Shown here piece by piece: positions 53,548 to 63,170 of a stretch of DNA of 64,000 bases (the stretch's first letter is position 1; each line of letters begins with the position of its first letter). The DNA is taken from positions 186,001-250,000 of the forward strand of contig NZ_FNCH01000008.1 of the NCBI RefSeq assembly GCF_900100705.1. The letters are read 5' to 3'. The translations under genes and the position numbers were made by a program. The notes under the pieces are model-generated. The model saw only the letters and a list, made by a program, of their open reading frames with translations. It was not told where the DNA came from and did no database searches. This DNA comes from Pedobacter terrae (GTDB lineage Bacteria; Bacteroidota; Bacteroidia; Sphingobacteriales; Sphingobacteriaceae).

Positions 53548-55071
53548 ATGGTAAACGATAAAAAACTCGCGCTTATAATCCTGGATGGTTGGGGCTACGG
53601 AAAACAAGATAATTCTGATGCTGCATATGCTGCCAACACCCCTTTTTTCGATTCTTTATTACAGAAATACCCAAATTCTAAACTTGAGGCATCTGGCGAA
53701 GCAGTAGGCTTACCCGCCGGACAGATGGGAAACTCAGAAGTTGGCCACATGAACTTAGGTGCCGGCAGAGTAGTATACCAGGAGCTTGGAAGAATCAACA
53801 AATCGATTACTGACAGAGAATTGCATCATAATCCTGTGTTAGTAAGTGCATTTGATTATGCCAAGCAGCATAATAAAGCAGTTCATTTTATCGGTCTGGT
53901 TTCTAATGGAGGTGTACATGCACACATCGAACACTTAAAAGCTTTATGTGATGCCGCAAATGAAGCAAATGTACCAAATGCTTTTATACATGCGTTTTTG
54001 GATGGTCGTGATACAGATCCAAACTCTGGTCTGGGTTTTATTACTGACCTTGAAAACCACATACAAAATTCTAATGCTAAACTGGCTACTATGGTTGGCC
54101 GTTACTATGCAATGGACCGCGATAACCGTTGGGAACGTGTGAAACAAGCGTATGATGTAATGGTTAATGGCGTTGGCGAAAAAACACAAGATGCTTTAGC
54201 TGCAATCAAAAAATCGTATGCAGATGGCATTACCGATGAGTTTTTAAAACCGATCGTATTAACACAAGATGATGGTACTCCTGTAGCGACCATTCAAAAT
54301 GATGATGTGGTGATTTGTTTCAATTTCCGTACAGACAGAGGGCGTGAGATTACCACAGCTTTAACCCAAAAAGATTTCCCGGAGCAGCAAATGCATAAAC
54401 TGTCTTTGTACTATGTGACCATGACTACTTACGACGAGAGTTTTGAAAAGGTAAATGTAATCTTCACCAAAGATGATTTAACCCAAACCATCGGGGAAGT
54501 ATTGGCCAATAACAATAAAAATCAGATCCGTATTGCTGAAACCGAAAAATACCCACACGTAACTTTTTTCTTTTCTGGCGGTAGAGAGGCTGAATTTGAA
54601 AATGAGAAGCGCATTTTAATCCCTTCACCAAAAGTAGCTACTTATGATCTTCAACCAGAAATGAGCGCTGCAGGCATAACTGATGCCATTACCAAAGAAA
54701 TGGAAACAGGATGGGCTGATTTTATCTGCTTAAACTTTGCCAATCCGGATATGGTGGGACATACAGGTGTTTTTGAGGCTGTGGTAAAAGCAGTAGAAAC
54801 TGCAGATAAATGTGCCGAAACTGTAGTGAACAAAGGTTTGGAAAATGGTTATTCGTTCATTCTTTTAGCAGATCATGGAAACTCCGAATTTATGGTGAAT
54901 GCTGATGGATCTGTTAATACTGCACATACAACTAACCTGGTTCCTTGCATTTTAATTGATCAAGATTATAAAACCATTGCTAACGGTAAATTAGGCGACA
55001 TTGCCCCTACTATTCTAAAAATATTAGGCGTGGCTATTCCAGCAGAAATGACAGGAAACGTTTTAATATAA
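53548..55071 (+). CDS. gpmI: 2,3-Bisphosphoglycerate-independent phosphoglycerate mutase
   Basis: The 507-residue manganese enzyme interconverts 3- and 2-phosphoglycerate in glycolysis. The N terminus carries LIILDGWGYGK (Asp13) and the nucleophile Ser63 in GQMGNSEVGHMNLGAGR. Motifs IHAFLDGRDTDPNSG and GRYYAMDRDNRWERV (substrate clamp), then TVTFFSGGREAEF-type, NFANPDMVGHTG and LLADHGNSEFM (metal ligands) follow. Length fits the family. Its stop shares a base with the start of the downstream lipoprotein gene (TAATG), so the two are coupled. Confidence 0.97.
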   Translation: MVNDKKLALIILDGWGYGKQDNSDAAYAANTPFFDSLLQKYPNSKLEASGEAVGLPAGQMGNSEVGHMNLGAGRVVYQELGRINKSITDRELHHNPVLVSAFDYAKQHNKAVHFIGLVSNGGVHAHIEHLKALCDAANEANVPNAFIHAFLDGRDTDPNSGLGFITDLENHIQNSNAKLATMVGRYYAMDRDNRWERVKQAYDVMVNGVGEKTQDALAAIKKSYADGITDEFLKPIVLTQDDGTPVATIQNDDVVICFNFRTDRGREITTALTQKDFPEQQMHKLSLYYVTMTTYDESFEKVNVIFTKDDLTQTIGEVLANNNKNQIRIAETEKYPHVTFFFSGGREAEFENEKRILIPSPKVATYDLQPEMSAAGITDAITKEMETGWADFICLNFANPDMVGHTGVFEAVVKAVETADKCAETVVNKGLENGYSFILLADHGNSEFMVNADGSVNTAHTTNLVPCILIDQDYKTIANGKLGDIAPTILKILGVAIPAEMTGNVLI

Positions 55072-55601
55072 TGATCAAAAAACTTTTTATCCCGGTATTT
55101 GCCTTGGCATTGTTTTCCTGCAACCAGCGGAAAGAAGCTCAGGCAAATACTGATTTATTGTATTTCGATATAAAAGGATATTTCAAAAAAGAAATTTCGC
55201 GTTTGCAAAAACTAAACCCTATTGTAAATAAAACCGTAAGTGTAAATGGTGAGGTAGAAAGCAAAAGCTACAAAATTGCTGACTGGTCAAAGGAACTGGA
55301 CATTTTTGTTAACGCCGATATCAATAAAACATCATGGAAGGGAAGTTTCAAAACAACAGAACAAAACGGAGTAGAAATTTATACTTCCGATCATAAAAAA
55401 ATTCCGATTAAAAAGATTTCCATCACCTGGAAAGGTAAAAAAGCAGGTAAAATAGAGATTATTATCGATAATAAAAATATCTTATATCAGTCTCAGGATA
55501 CTTTAACTTATTGCCCTGATAGCTTATATGAAATCAAAAAACAACAGAAAATCAGATTGCTAAAGAATAAAAAATACGCCGTTGTTGGAAAACTGAAATA
55601 A
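55071..55601 (+). CDS. Hypothetical lipoprotein coupled to gpmI
   Basis: The 176-residue lipoprotein has lipobox LFSC with the Cys at about 17, followed by NQRKE. The mature part is basic and beta-strand rich (KISITWKGKKAGKIEIIIDNKNILYQS). I do not recognise a family. Its ATG overlaps the gpmI stop by one base, so it is translated with gpmI. There is no hint why an exported lipoprotein should be coupled to a glycolytic enzyme. A poly-A run and a weak hairpin follow the stop. Confidence 0.65.
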   Translation: MIKKLFIPVFALALFSCNQRKEAQANTDLLYFDIKGYFKKEISRLQKLNPIVNKTVSVNGEVESKSYKIADWSKELDIFVNADINKTSWKGSFKTTEQNGVEIYTSDHKKIPIKKISITWKGKKAGKIEIIIDNKNILYQSQDTLTYCPDSLYEIKKQQKIRLLKNKKYAVVGKLK

Positions 55602-55655
55602 AAAAAAAAAAACCCGAATAGATCAGGTCCCATTTTTTTATTTTAGAGGGCGGAT

Positions 55656-56276
55656 TTATTTAAGGCTTGCAATCTGTGCCTTATCGTAAGTTACCCAATC
55701 GATAATATCTTTTCTCAACGGCTGTAAGGTTAATACCTTTTGAAAATCAGCAATAGAGTTATTAAACAGCGTTATACAGGCTGCTTTATCTTCTTTTCTC
55801 TTCGCTTTAAAAGACCTGAAAATTGCATAATCTTTATAAGCTAAGCCGCGGTTTTGAAACATCTGCGCATCCTCATCGCCATTAATCTCAATGGCTTTCG
55901 TAAAATCTTTGAGCGATGCCTGGTAAAAATTTTCGCGCATGGTATTTAAAGATTCTTTAGGATCGTTGGCGATTTTTAACCTCGCTATACCTCGGTAATA
56001 ATATGCCGAAACCTCAGTAGGCTTAATATTTAATAATCGGCTGTAAGTGGCAATACATTTTTCGTATTCGTGATTTTGAAAGTAAGAATATCCAAGCATT
56101 TGGAGCACGCGTGCATTATCAGGGGTTTTGGCGTCAGCTTTTTCTAATTGCATAGCCGCGGTTTTATAATCACCTTTCATCATGGCCTGCATGCTTCTTT
56201 CGTAATTGGTCTGCGCGAAACTACCCGTTGATGTAAAAATCATTAACCCTAAAATCACTTTTTTAAAATAGTCCAT
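55656..56276 (-). CDS. Tetratricopeptide-repeat exported protein
   Basis: From the ATG at 56276 the 206-residue product has a signal peptide (MDYFKKVILGLMIFTSTGSFA) and three to four TPR units (YERSMQAMMKGDYKTAAMQLEKA; ARVLQMLGYSYFQNHEYEKCIATYSRLL; SAYYYRGIARLKI; SLKDFTKAIEING). An upstream in-frame start at 56339 would add 21 residues before the signal peptide and is rejected. TPRs mediate protein contacts; the partner is unknown, and it probably works in the periplasm. It is divergent from lon. Confidence 0.82.
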   Translation of the reverse strand: MDYFKKVILGLMIFTSTGSFAQTNYERSMQAMMKGDYKTAAMQLEKADAKTPDNARVLQMLGYSYFQNHEYEKCIATYSRLLNIKPTEVSAYYYRGIARLKIANDPKESLNTMRENFYQASLKDFTKAIEINGDEDAQMFQNRGLAYKDYAIFRSFKAKRKEDKAACITLFNNSIADFQKVLTLQPLRKDIIDWVTYDKAQIASLK

Positions 56277-56500
56277 GTATGAGTAATAAGTGTAACAAAT
56301 CTGACCCCTAACAGAATTTATAGGAGAATTTTTTTGCAATATAATCCTATTCTGATAATTTAAAAGTTTTTAATTTTCTTTGATTAAAAACAAGTTGCCC
56401 TAAACATTAGCTTAAACGTTAAAAAATGCTTTATATGATATTCGCGAAAATATTTATATTACACTGCCTTTTTAACATATCATTAATATTATTTTCATTT

Positions 56501-56515
56501 TGGCACAAGAGTTGA
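56501..56515 (+). promoter_or_regulatory. Sigma-54-like site upstream of lon
   Basis: TGGCACAAGAGTTGA aligns with the -24/-12 pattern TGGCAC-N5-TTGC. The -24 GG is perfect but the -12 element reads GA and not GC, so activity is doubtful. It ends 78 bases before the lon ATG. Confidence 0.3.
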
Positions 56516-56593
56516 ATTTATGAAGTGAATACCAAAATTAAACAAATTAAATACGACTAAACTGCCAGTTTGTCGTTAGCGGAAAATGTGATA

Positions 56594-59065
56594 ATGAGTA
56601 AACAAGATATATTTGATTTCCAAACAGCAATGCCAATTATAAATGAGGATACAGAGTTTTTCCCTTTAATGTCTCAACAGGACGAAGAGGAAATGAACAA
56701 TGAGGAGACGCCAGAAACCTTGGCTATATTGCCTTTGCGGAATACCGTTTTATTTCCCGGAGTAGTTATCCCTATTACCGTGGGAAGAGACAAATCGATT
56801 AAGTTGATTAAAGAAGCCTACAAGGGAAATAAGATTATTGGGGTGGTCTCTCAAAAGGATGTTTCTATTGAAGATCCTACTTTTGACCAGCTTAATACTG
56901 TGGGTACGGTTGCCAATATCATTAAACTATTGCAGATGCCTGATGGAAATACGACCGTTATTATCCAGGGTAAACAACGATTCAGCTTAATTGAAGAGGT
57001 GCAGAACGAGCCTTACATTAAAGCAGTTGTTAAAAAATTTGTAGAACAAAAGCATAAGGCTGATAAAGAGTTTAAAGCCTTGATCGCTTCTATACGCGAA
57101 ATGTCTGCGCAGATTATTCAGCTTTCACCAAACATTCCAAGCGAAGCCAGTATTGCACTAAAAAACATTGAGAGCAATTCATTTTTGATCAATTTCATTT
57201 CATCCAATATGAATGCCGAAATGGCCGATAAGCAAAAAATCCTTGAAATGGATAAATTGCAGGAAAGAGCGCAAAAGGTAATGGAACTTTTAATGGTAGA
57301 ACTGCAGATGCTGGAACTGAGAAATCAGATCCAATCTAAAGTGCGTACCGATTTAGATAAACAACAACGCGATTATTTCTTAAACCAACAGCTAAAAACC
57401 ATCCAGGAAGAACTTGGCGGTAATTCTGCAGATTTAGAATTCGACGCTTTACAGGAAAGGGCTAAAAAGAAAAAATGGACACAGGCCGTTGCTGATCATT
57501 TTGATAAAGAAATAGATAAATTAGGTAGAATGAATCCGGCTGCACCTGATTATTCGGTACAGTTAAACTACCTGGAATTACTTTTGGATTTACCTTGGAA
57601 CGAATTTACAAAAGATAATTTCGACCTAAAAAGAGCACAGCGCATTTTAGATAAAGACCATTTTGGTTTAGAAAAAGTAAAGCAGCGTATTATCGAATAC
57701 CTGGCTGTACTGAAACTAAAACGCAATATGAAAGCGCCGATTTTGTGTTTGGTTGGCCCTCCGGGAGTGGGTAAAACATCTTTGGGAAAATCAATTGCAA
57801 AAGCGTTAGGCCGTAAGTATGTGCGCATGGCTTTAGGCGGTATCCGTGATGAAGCAGAAATTCGTGGACACCGTAAAACCTATATCGGTGCCATGCCAGG
57901 TCGTATTATTTCATCCATTAAAAAAGCCGGGGCAGACAATCCTGTTTTTGTTCTGGATGAGATTGATAAAGTAGGTACTGATCACCGTGGCGATCCTTCA
58001 TCAGCTTTGCTGGAGGTTTTAGATCCCGAACAGAACAATGCCTTTTACGATCACTATGTAGAGGTAGATTACGACTTATCGAACATCCTGTTTATTGCTA
58101 CAGCAAACTCTTTAAGTACCATACAGCCTGCTTTATTAGACCGTATGGAAATTATTGAAGTGAATGGATATACCATTGAAGAAAAAATAGAGATTGCCAA
58201 AAAATACCTGTTGCCTAAACAGAAAGAAAATCATGGTTTGCAAACTAAAGATATTGCCATTAAACCTGCCCTGATTGAAAAAGTAATAGAAGATTACACC
58301 AGAGAATCGGGCGTACGTGGTTTGGAGAAAAAAATAGGTTCGTTGGTGCGTGGTGTGGCGACAAAAATTGCCATGGAAGAAACTTATGAAGCAAATTTAA
58401 CCAACGATGATGTGGAGCGTATTTTAGGCGCTCCTATTTACGATAAAGATTTGTACGAGGGCAATGAAGTGGCCGGGGTGGTAACAGGTTTAGCCTGGAC
58501 AAGTGTTGGTGGTGACATTTTGTTCATCGAATCAAGTTTAAGTCCTGGAAAAGGAAAATTGACCTTAACCGGTAACCTGGGTGATGTAATGAAAGAATCG
58601 GCGGTGATTGCACTGGCTTATTTACGTGCACATGCTGCAGAATTTGGCATCGATTATACTTTATTTGATAATTGGGATGTACACGTACACGTTCCGGCAG
58701 GCGCTACGCCTAAAGATGGTCCATCGGCTGGGGTAACAATGCTTACGGCCTTAACTTCAGCCTTTACCCAACGTAAGGTAAAACAGCATTTAGCTATGAC
58801 TGGCGAGATTACTTTACGCGGAAAAGTACTTCCTGTAGGTGGTATCAAAGAAAAAATCCTGGCTGCCAAAAGGGCCAACATCAAAGAAATTATTCTTTGC
58901 AAGAGCAACCGCAAAGACATTTTAGAAATTAAGGAAAGTTATATCAAGGATTTAACTTTTCATTATGTAACCGAAATGAGCGAAGTAATTGATTTGGCAT
59001 TAACGAAAAACAAAGTAAAAAAGCCTTTAGATTTAAGTATTAAAATTGCGCCGATTGTAAACTAA
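56594..59065 (+). CDS. lon: ATP-dependent protease Lon
   Basis: The 823-residue enzyme degrades damaged and regulatory proteins in the cytoplasm. It has an N-terminal substrate domain beginning [24 protein letters not shown], a coiled-coil stretch, and the AAA+ module with Walker [16 protein letters not shown] at about 388-402 and Walker [11 protein letters not shown]. The Ser-Lys protease domain has Ser711 in [11 protein letters not shown] and Lys754 in [10 protein letters not shown]. Length is typical for Bacteroidota, which carry an acidic extension of about 40 residues. I used the ATG at 56594; a TTG at 56570 is unlikely. It has its own promoter region and ends in a terminator. Confidence 0.97.
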   Translation: MSKQDIFDFQTAMPIINEDTEFFPLMSQQDEEEMNNEETPETLAILPLRNTVLFPGVVIPITVGRDKSIKLIKEAYKGNKIIGVVSQKDVSIEDPTFDQLNTVGTVANIIKLLQMPDGNTTVIIQGKQRFSLIEEVQNEPYIKAVVKKFVEQKHKADKEFKALIASIREMSAQIIQLSPNIPSEASIALKNIESNSFLINFISSNMNAEMADKQKILEMDKLQERAQKVMELLMVELQMLELRNQIQSKVRTDLDKQQRDYFLNQQLKTIQEELGGNSADLEFDALQERAKKKKWTQAVADHFDKEIDKLGRMNPAAPDYSVQLNYLELLLDLPWNEFTKDNFDLKRAQRILDKDHFGLEKVKQRIIEYLAVLKLKRNMKAPILCLVGPPGVGKTSLGKSIAKALGRKYVRMALGGIRDEAEIRGHRKTYIGAMPGRIISSIKKAGADNPVFVLDEIDKVGTDHRGDPSSALLEVLDPEQNNAFYDHYVEVDYDLSNILFIATANSLSTIQPALLDRMEIIEVNGYTIEEKIEIAKKYLLPKQKENHGLQTKDIAIKPALIEKVIEDYTRESGVRGLEKKIGSLVRGVATKIAMEETYEANLTNDDVERILGAPIYDKDLYEGNEVAGVVTGLAWTSVGGDILFIESSLSPGKGKLTLTGNLGDVMKESAVIALAYLRAHAAEFGIDYTLFDNWDVHVHVPAGATPKDGPSAGVTMLTALTSAFTQRKVKQHLAMTGEITLRGKVLPVGGIKEKILAAKRANIKEIILCKSNRKDILEIKESYIKDLTFHYVTEMSEVIDLALTKNKVKKPLDLSIKIAPIVN

Positions 59066-59121
59066 TTTATAATCTTTTAACAGAGAACGATCAAAAATCC
59101 AATTACAATAAATACTTTTAT

Positions 59122-59148
59122 AGTCCCGATAATGATCGGGACTTTTTT
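59122..59148 (+). terminator. Rho-independent terminator after lon
   Basis: Perfect 9-bp arms AGTCCCGAT (59122-59130) and ATCGGGACT (59135-59143), loop AATG, then T tract. The T tract runs straight into the ATG of the next gene. Confidence 0.88.
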
Positions 59149-60099
59149 ATGAAATCACTTTTATTTGCGCTAGTTTTTTGTTTGGTTGTATCAACCGGTT
59201 TTGCCCAGTCTTTTAAAAACGAATTTGGTTTTAAAACCGAAAATGATGCTTATCTGGCAACTTTAAACGACAGATACTACACGAATGGACTATTTATCTA
59301 CTTCCGCAGGGCCATCGATACAGAAAAGCTTTCAGATAAAATAGAAAAAAAGACCTACGAAATCTCTGCCGGACAAAAAATGTATACGCCCTATTGGGGC
59401 CAGGTACCGAATAAAGCAGATCAGGACAGGCCTTTTGCAGGTTACCTTTACGCCGGTGGCGCTTATTCGGTTTTCTACAAAAACGAAAGTGTTTTAAAAA
59501 CAAGTATAGAATTGGGAACGGTTGGACCCAACTCACTCGCTCAAACTGCACAGCGTTTTCTCCATAAAACAGTAGGTTTTTATACTCCTGCAGGATGGGA
59601 TTACCAGATCAAGAATGAACTGGCTGTAAACCTTGCCGCAAACTATAGTAAACTACTTTTTAGACCTGAAGATCCAATTGTGGATATCAGCGCACAGGGT
59701 TATGCCAATTTAGGCAGCACTTTTTCAGGGCTAGGCGCCTCTGTTTTATTTAGGGCAGGTAAAATCAATCAATTGTTCAATAGTGCTTACCATAATGCGG
59801 TAATTGGAAATTCGAAAACAAAAAGCCTGAACAACTCAGAGTTTTTCTTTTACGTTAAACCGCAGTTAAACTTTGTTGCCTATGATGCCACCATACAGGG
59901 AAGCCTTTTCAATAACAATAGTCCGGTAACATTTGGTGTAAAGCCAATCGTTTTTGAACAACAATTTGGTGTAAATTATAGTTCGAAGCGATTTACAGCT
60001 GATTTTAATGTGATTTTTAAAACGAAGGAGGTTAAAAGTGTGGCCAAAGCGCAGAATTATGGTGGTTTGAGTTTATATTACAGGTTTGGGAAGAGTTAG
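59149..60099 (+). CDS. LpxR-like lipid A 3'-O-deacylase family outer-membrane protein
   Basis: The 316-residue protein has a signal peptide (MKSLLFALVFCLVVSTGFA) and a 12-strand-type barrel of the LpxR/DUF2219 family: FGFKTENDAYLATLNDRYYTNG at the start, where the Asn-Asp and the Tyr-Tyr-Thr-Asn-Gly form the LpxR active-site region, then QDRPFAGYLYAGG and ELGTVGPNSLAQTAQ. LpxR removes a 3'-acyloxyacyl chain from lipid A in a calcium-dependent way. Bacteroidota members are poorly studied, so lipid A editing is inference from the family. The start codon lies just five bases after the lon terminator stem. Confidence 0.8.
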   Translation: MKSLLFALVFCLVVSTGFAQSFKNEFGFKTENDAYLATLNDRYYTNGLFIYFRRAIDTEKLSDKIEKKTYEISAGQKMYTPYWGQVPNKADQDRPFAGYLYAGGAYSVFYKNESVLKTSIELGTVGPNSLAQTAQRFLHKTVGFYTPAGWDYQIKNELAVNLAANYSKLLFRPEDPIVDISAQGYANLGSTFSGLGASVLFRAGKINQLFNSAYHNAVIGNSKTKSLNNSEFFFYVKPQLNFVAYDATIQGSLFNNNSPVTFGVKPIVFEQQFGVNYSSKRFTADFNVIFKTKEVKSVAKAQNYGGLSLYYRFGKS

Positions 60100-60195
60100 A
60101 TAATTGTTAATATTGTTTTATGGTTAGATATTTCATTGCTAACTGAAATCGCCAGCTGCTAACCATTTAAAAGATTTATTGAGAATTTGCGACAT

Positions 60196-60711
60196 ATGAA
60201 AAAAATAATCCTGTTTATCATTTCGTTTTTCATAATCGGTGCGGCTATTTACAATTTATATCCCGAACAAAAACTACCCACAAATACCGAAATTGATTAC
60301 ATTATTGTAAAAAAATCTGATCGGCAGCTATTGGCTTACGCGAAACACAAGCTAATTAAAACATACAAAATTTCTTTAGGCGATAGCCCGGTTGGCCATA
60401 AGGAATTTGAAGGTGACGAAAAAACACCAGAAGGATTTTATATTATCAACGCGAAAAACCCAAATAGCGGCTACCATAAAAACCTTGGAGTATCTTATCC
60501 AAATAAAGAAGATATTGCCAAAGCTAAAGCCCTGGATAAATTACCTGGTGGCGATATTAAAATACATGGAATTCGAAATAAATTAGGCTTTATTGGCAAG
60601 TTTCAACGATTTTTCGATTGGACAAATGGCTGTATGGCACTAACCAACAATGAAGTAGATGAATTGTTTTATGCTGTAAATATTGGAACTAAAATAGAAA
60701 TCAGGCCTTAA
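60196..60711 (+). CDS. L,D-transpeptidase (YkuD) family protein
   Basis: The 171-residue product has an N-terminal membrane anchor or signal (KKIILFIISFFIIGAAIYNLY) and a YkuD catalytic domain: IDYIIVKKSDRQLLAYAKHKLIKTY at the start, GDEKTPEGFY, then KIHGIRNKLGF (catalytic His) and DWTNGCMALTNNEVDEL with the nucleophile Cys in TNGC. This matches the HG-x(n)-(S/T)xGC pattern. It should form 3-3 crosslinks in peptidoglycan or attach proteins. The ATG at 60196 is preferred to a TTG at 60187. A strong bidirectional terminator follows. Confidence 0.9.
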   Translation: MKKIILFIISFFIIGAAIYNLYPEQKLPTNTEIDYIIVKKSDRQLLAYAKHKLIKTYKISLGDSPVGHKEFEGDEKTPEGFYIINAKNPNSGYHKNLGVSYPNKEDIAKAKALDKLPGGDIKIHGIRNKLGFIGKFQRFFDWTNGCMALTNNEVDELFYAVNIGTKIEIRP

Positions 60712-60740
60712 ATTTATTATGGATTTGAGGGAATAGGTTA

Positions 60741-60775
60741 TACAATAAAGGGCAATTAAATTGCCCTTTATTGTA
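60741..60775. terminator. Bidirectional terminator between the convergent genes
   Basis: Perfect 15-bp arms TACAATAAAGGGCAA (60741-60755) and TTGCCCTTTATTGTA (60761-60775) with a 5-base loop, flanked by A/T runs on both sides. Confidence 0.88.
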
Positions 60776-60780
60776 TCTAT

Positions 60781-61815
60781 TTAGTTTGTCAGTTTAACCA
60801 CCTTTGCGGCATAGTACTGATCGAGGTAAGCTTTTACTTCAGCTTTTTTAGCTGCATCATCAATAAAGTTATATAGTGGGGTCAAACCATCATCCGAAGC
60901 GCCTATAAAAGTTGCTTTATCCTCTGTAGTAGAAGCAACCCAATTGTTAAGGTTCACAATAACTCTGTCATTTATGGTTTCGGGCTTTAATTTGCTAATA
61001 TCACCTCCTGTTGAACTATAATAGATCTGGGCAGAAGTATTATCATTTAAATTGCGTAGGATAGGCTCATCCAGGTAGCCGGTAGGCAAGCCTAATGTCC
61101 TTTTCAACGTATAACGTAATCCTTCCATAATAATCGCCCCCCGTCTCTCGTTCTGAGGTGCTTCTGCCTGGTAAACAACGTCAAATTTAGAACCTATTTT
61201 TATGTTTGTTAAAACATGTGTTCCATATTTACTAACAAGTTCCTGAGCAGATAATAAAGTAATATCTCTCTTAAAATCTGCTGTTAAAAATTTATTGACC
61301 GACTGGTCGTAATAAAACTTATATACCTTCCAGATCATGTAATACGAATAGTGCCCGTAAACATATTTTTTATTAGTAGCATTCGTTCCTGGAAATACCT
61401 GATTAATGGTATTTCCAAAGAGTTTTAAGCCCTTGGTTGCGTTATATGAATTAGAGAATTTTGTTGATAAATCAACGGCACTTTCAGCCTGAATAGTCCT
61501 CCACGAAGATTGTGTACCTCTTATAAAAACAACGTTATATGCTCTGTCGGCATCATAAGCAGAAATATCGACTACATTGCCTCTTACAGAAGCCAGATCA
61601 TTAAACTTATCTGTAACATCATATCCGAACCCTAAAAAATTGAAGGTTGCAGATGGTGGATATACAGGTTGAGTATCTTGGGTTGCTCCCTTAACCAAAT
61701 AAGCAATGTCAGGGGATAATTTTTCTTCAGGAACAGGATTTGGAATTTCTTCTGGATTTTTCTTGCAAGCAGCAAGTGTAGCCATAAAGGCCAGCGCTAA
61801 AATAGTTCTTTTCAT
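60781..61815 (-). CDS. MACPF (membrane attack complex/perforin) domain lipoprotein
   Basis: The 344-residue lipoprotein has lipobox LAAC (Cys17) followed by KKNPEE, again a Lys and acidic residues after the Cys, which suggests surface exposure or release. The MACPF signature Y-G-T-H lies in ELVSKYGTHVLTNIKIGSKFD, about residues 192-212. Upstream SSWRTIQAESAVDLSTKFSNSYNA fits the transmembrane-hairpin-1 region. MACPF proteins insert as rings into membranes; Bacteroides relatives (BSAP toxins) kill related strains. Whether this one is a toxin, a predation factor or a binding protein is not known. It stands alone between convergent ldt and arfB. Confidence 0.82.
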   Translation of the reverse strand: MKRTILALAFMATLAACKKNPEEIPNPVPEEKLSPDIAYLVKGATQDTQPVYPPSATFNFLGFGYDVTDKFNDLASVRGNVVDISAYDADRAYNVVFIRGTQSSWRTIQAESAVDLSTKFSNSYNATKGLKLFGNTINQVFPGTNATNKKYVYGHYSYYMIWKVYKFYYDQSVNKFLTADFKRDITLLSAQELVSKYGTHVLTNIKIGSKFDVVYQAEAPQNERRGAIIMEGLRYTLKRTLGLPTGYLDEPILRNLNDNTSAQIYYSSTGGDISKLKPETINDRVIVNLNNWVASTTEDKATFIGASDDGLTPLYNFIDDAAKKAEVKAYLDQYYAAKVVKLTN

Positions 61816-61951
61816 TTGGTTTAATTATTTGTGTGTGCTCACCAGTGTCAATTTTGGTGCCACGTACACAACAAATCCTGGTATTTGAATGTGGTTTATA
61901 AAAAGGCAAATCAAAACAATTAAAAGATAGCAACAGTACAACCATAAATCA

Positions 61952-62359
61952 TTATAGGTCAATTACTTTCCTGTTTTTCTTCTTTTCAGCTGTTGATGCT
62001 TTATTTTTTAGCCGCTTTTCGATAACGCCTTTGGGAATTTTGGTTGGCTTTCTTTTTTTCTGAACGGTTAGTGACCGTTTCAATAAATCGATCAGTTTTG
62101 CAATTGTTTTCTCTTTATTAAGCAGTTGGCTCCTATCCTCTTGCGAAACAATATGCAAGAGTCCTTCAGAATCTAAACGGTTTTGAAGTTTTTCATTTAA
62201 CAGTGTTTTTTCCTCGTCGTTGAAATGCTCAAAGGCATCAATATTAAAAATGAGTTCTACTTTACTCGAAACTTTATTGACATTCTGTCCACCTTTGCCC
62301 CCACTTCTGGAAGTTTTGAAAGTAACAGAACGTAAAATTTCTTCTCTTGTAGGTAACAT
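61952..62359 (-). CDS. arfB: Alternative ribosome-rescue factor ArfB
   Basis: The 135-residue release-factor-like peptidyl-tRNA hydrolase rescues ribosomes stalled at mRNA ends. The catalytic GGQ sits in FKTSRSGGKGGQNVNKVSSKVEL near the N terminus (about 16-38), and the basic tail (SLTVQKKRKPTKIPKG, then KNKASTAEKKKNRKV) is the mRNA-channel extension that distinguishes ArfB from RF1/RF2. It lacks a stop-codon recognition domain, as expected. It is divergent from cmk across about 130 bases. Length matches E. coli ArfB (140). Confidence 0.93.
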   Translation of the reverse strand: MLPTREEILRSVTFKTSRSGGKGGQNVNKVSSKVELIFNIDAFEHFNDEEKTLLNEKLQNRLDSEGLLHIVSQEDRSQLLNKEKTIAKLIDLLKRSLTVQKKRKPTKIPKGVIEKRLKNKASTAEKKKNRKVIDL

Positions 62360-62474
62360 GCCGCAAAAGTAATAATTTGGAATTTAACAAAAAACACATC
62401 CAGCAAATCAATGTTTTAGCAATACCTTGTTTATAATCTATCTTAAAAAAATTCAGCATTCTGTTTCTATTTTT

Positions 62475-62482
62475 TACCTTTG
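62475..62482 (+). promoter_or_regulatory. -7 box TACCTTTG directly ahead of cmk
   Basis: TACCTTTG lies exactly seven bases before the ATG at 62490, predicting a leaderless or nearly leaderless mRNA. No clear -33 element is seen. Confidence 0.6.
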
Positions 62483-62489
62483 CGCTACG

Positions 62490-63170
62490 ATGAAGAAAAA
62501 CCTGGTAATAGCAATAGATGGCTATTCATCTTGCGGAAAAAGTACATTAGCGAAAGCACTGGCTAAAAAATTAGGTTTCATTTATGTAGATAGCGGAGCA
62601 ATGTACCGTGCCGTAACCCTATATTTCTTAAGGAATAATATTGATGTTGCTGATGATGCTAAAGTTGTTGATGCTTTACAGCACATTGAACTGAATTTCC
62701 ACTCCCGTGATTACGAATCGCATATTACCCTCAATGGTGAAGAAGTTTCTGATGAAATCCGTTTAATGCCGGTTTCAGAAAATGTAAGCGAGGTTTCTGC
62801 TCATAAAATTGTTCGCCATGAAATGGTGAAACAACAGCAACGCATGGGTAAATCGAAAAACATTGTAATGGATGGGCGCGATATCGGCACCACCGTTTTC
62901 CCTGATGCTCCTGTAAAATTCTTTATGACCGCTGACCCGAAAATCAGGGCCGAACGCAGGTTTAAAGAACTGGAAAGTAAGGGCAATAATGCAACTACTT
63001 TAGAAGAAGTGTTTGAAAACCTTGCCCATCGAGATTACGCCGATACCACCCGTAAAGAAAGTCCGTTGGTTAGGGCCGATGATGCCATTATTTTAGACAA
63101 TACCGATCTTACACAGCAAGAACAATTGGATTTTGCGCTGGAGAAAGTTAATCCTTTTTTGGTTCATTAG
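62490..63170 (+). CDS. cmk: Cytidylate kinase
   Basis: The 226-residue kinase phosphorylates CMP and dCMP with ATP. The P-loop DGYSSCGKSTLAKALAKKLGF (about 9-29) is followed by YVDSGAMYRAVTLYFL, the CMP-binding insert with VSENVSEVSAHKIVRHEMVKQQQRM, then MDGRDIGTTVFPDAPVKFFMTADPKIRAERR with the Arg-Asp pair. Length is normal (E. coli 227). The ATG at 62490 is preferred over a frame extension to 62427, which would lie in the promoter. It is the last complete gene in the window. Confidence 0.97.
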   Translation: MKKNLVIAIDGYSSCGKSTLAKALAKKLGFIYVDSGAMYRAVTLYFLRNNIDVADDAKVVDALQHIELNFHSRDYESHITLNGEEVSDEIRLMPVSENVSEVSAHKIVRHEMVKQQQRMGKSKNIVMDGRDIGTTVFPDAPVKFFMTADPKIRAERRFKELESKGNNATTLEEVFENLAHRDYADTTRKESPLVRADDAIILDNTDLTQQEQLDFALEKVNPFLVH

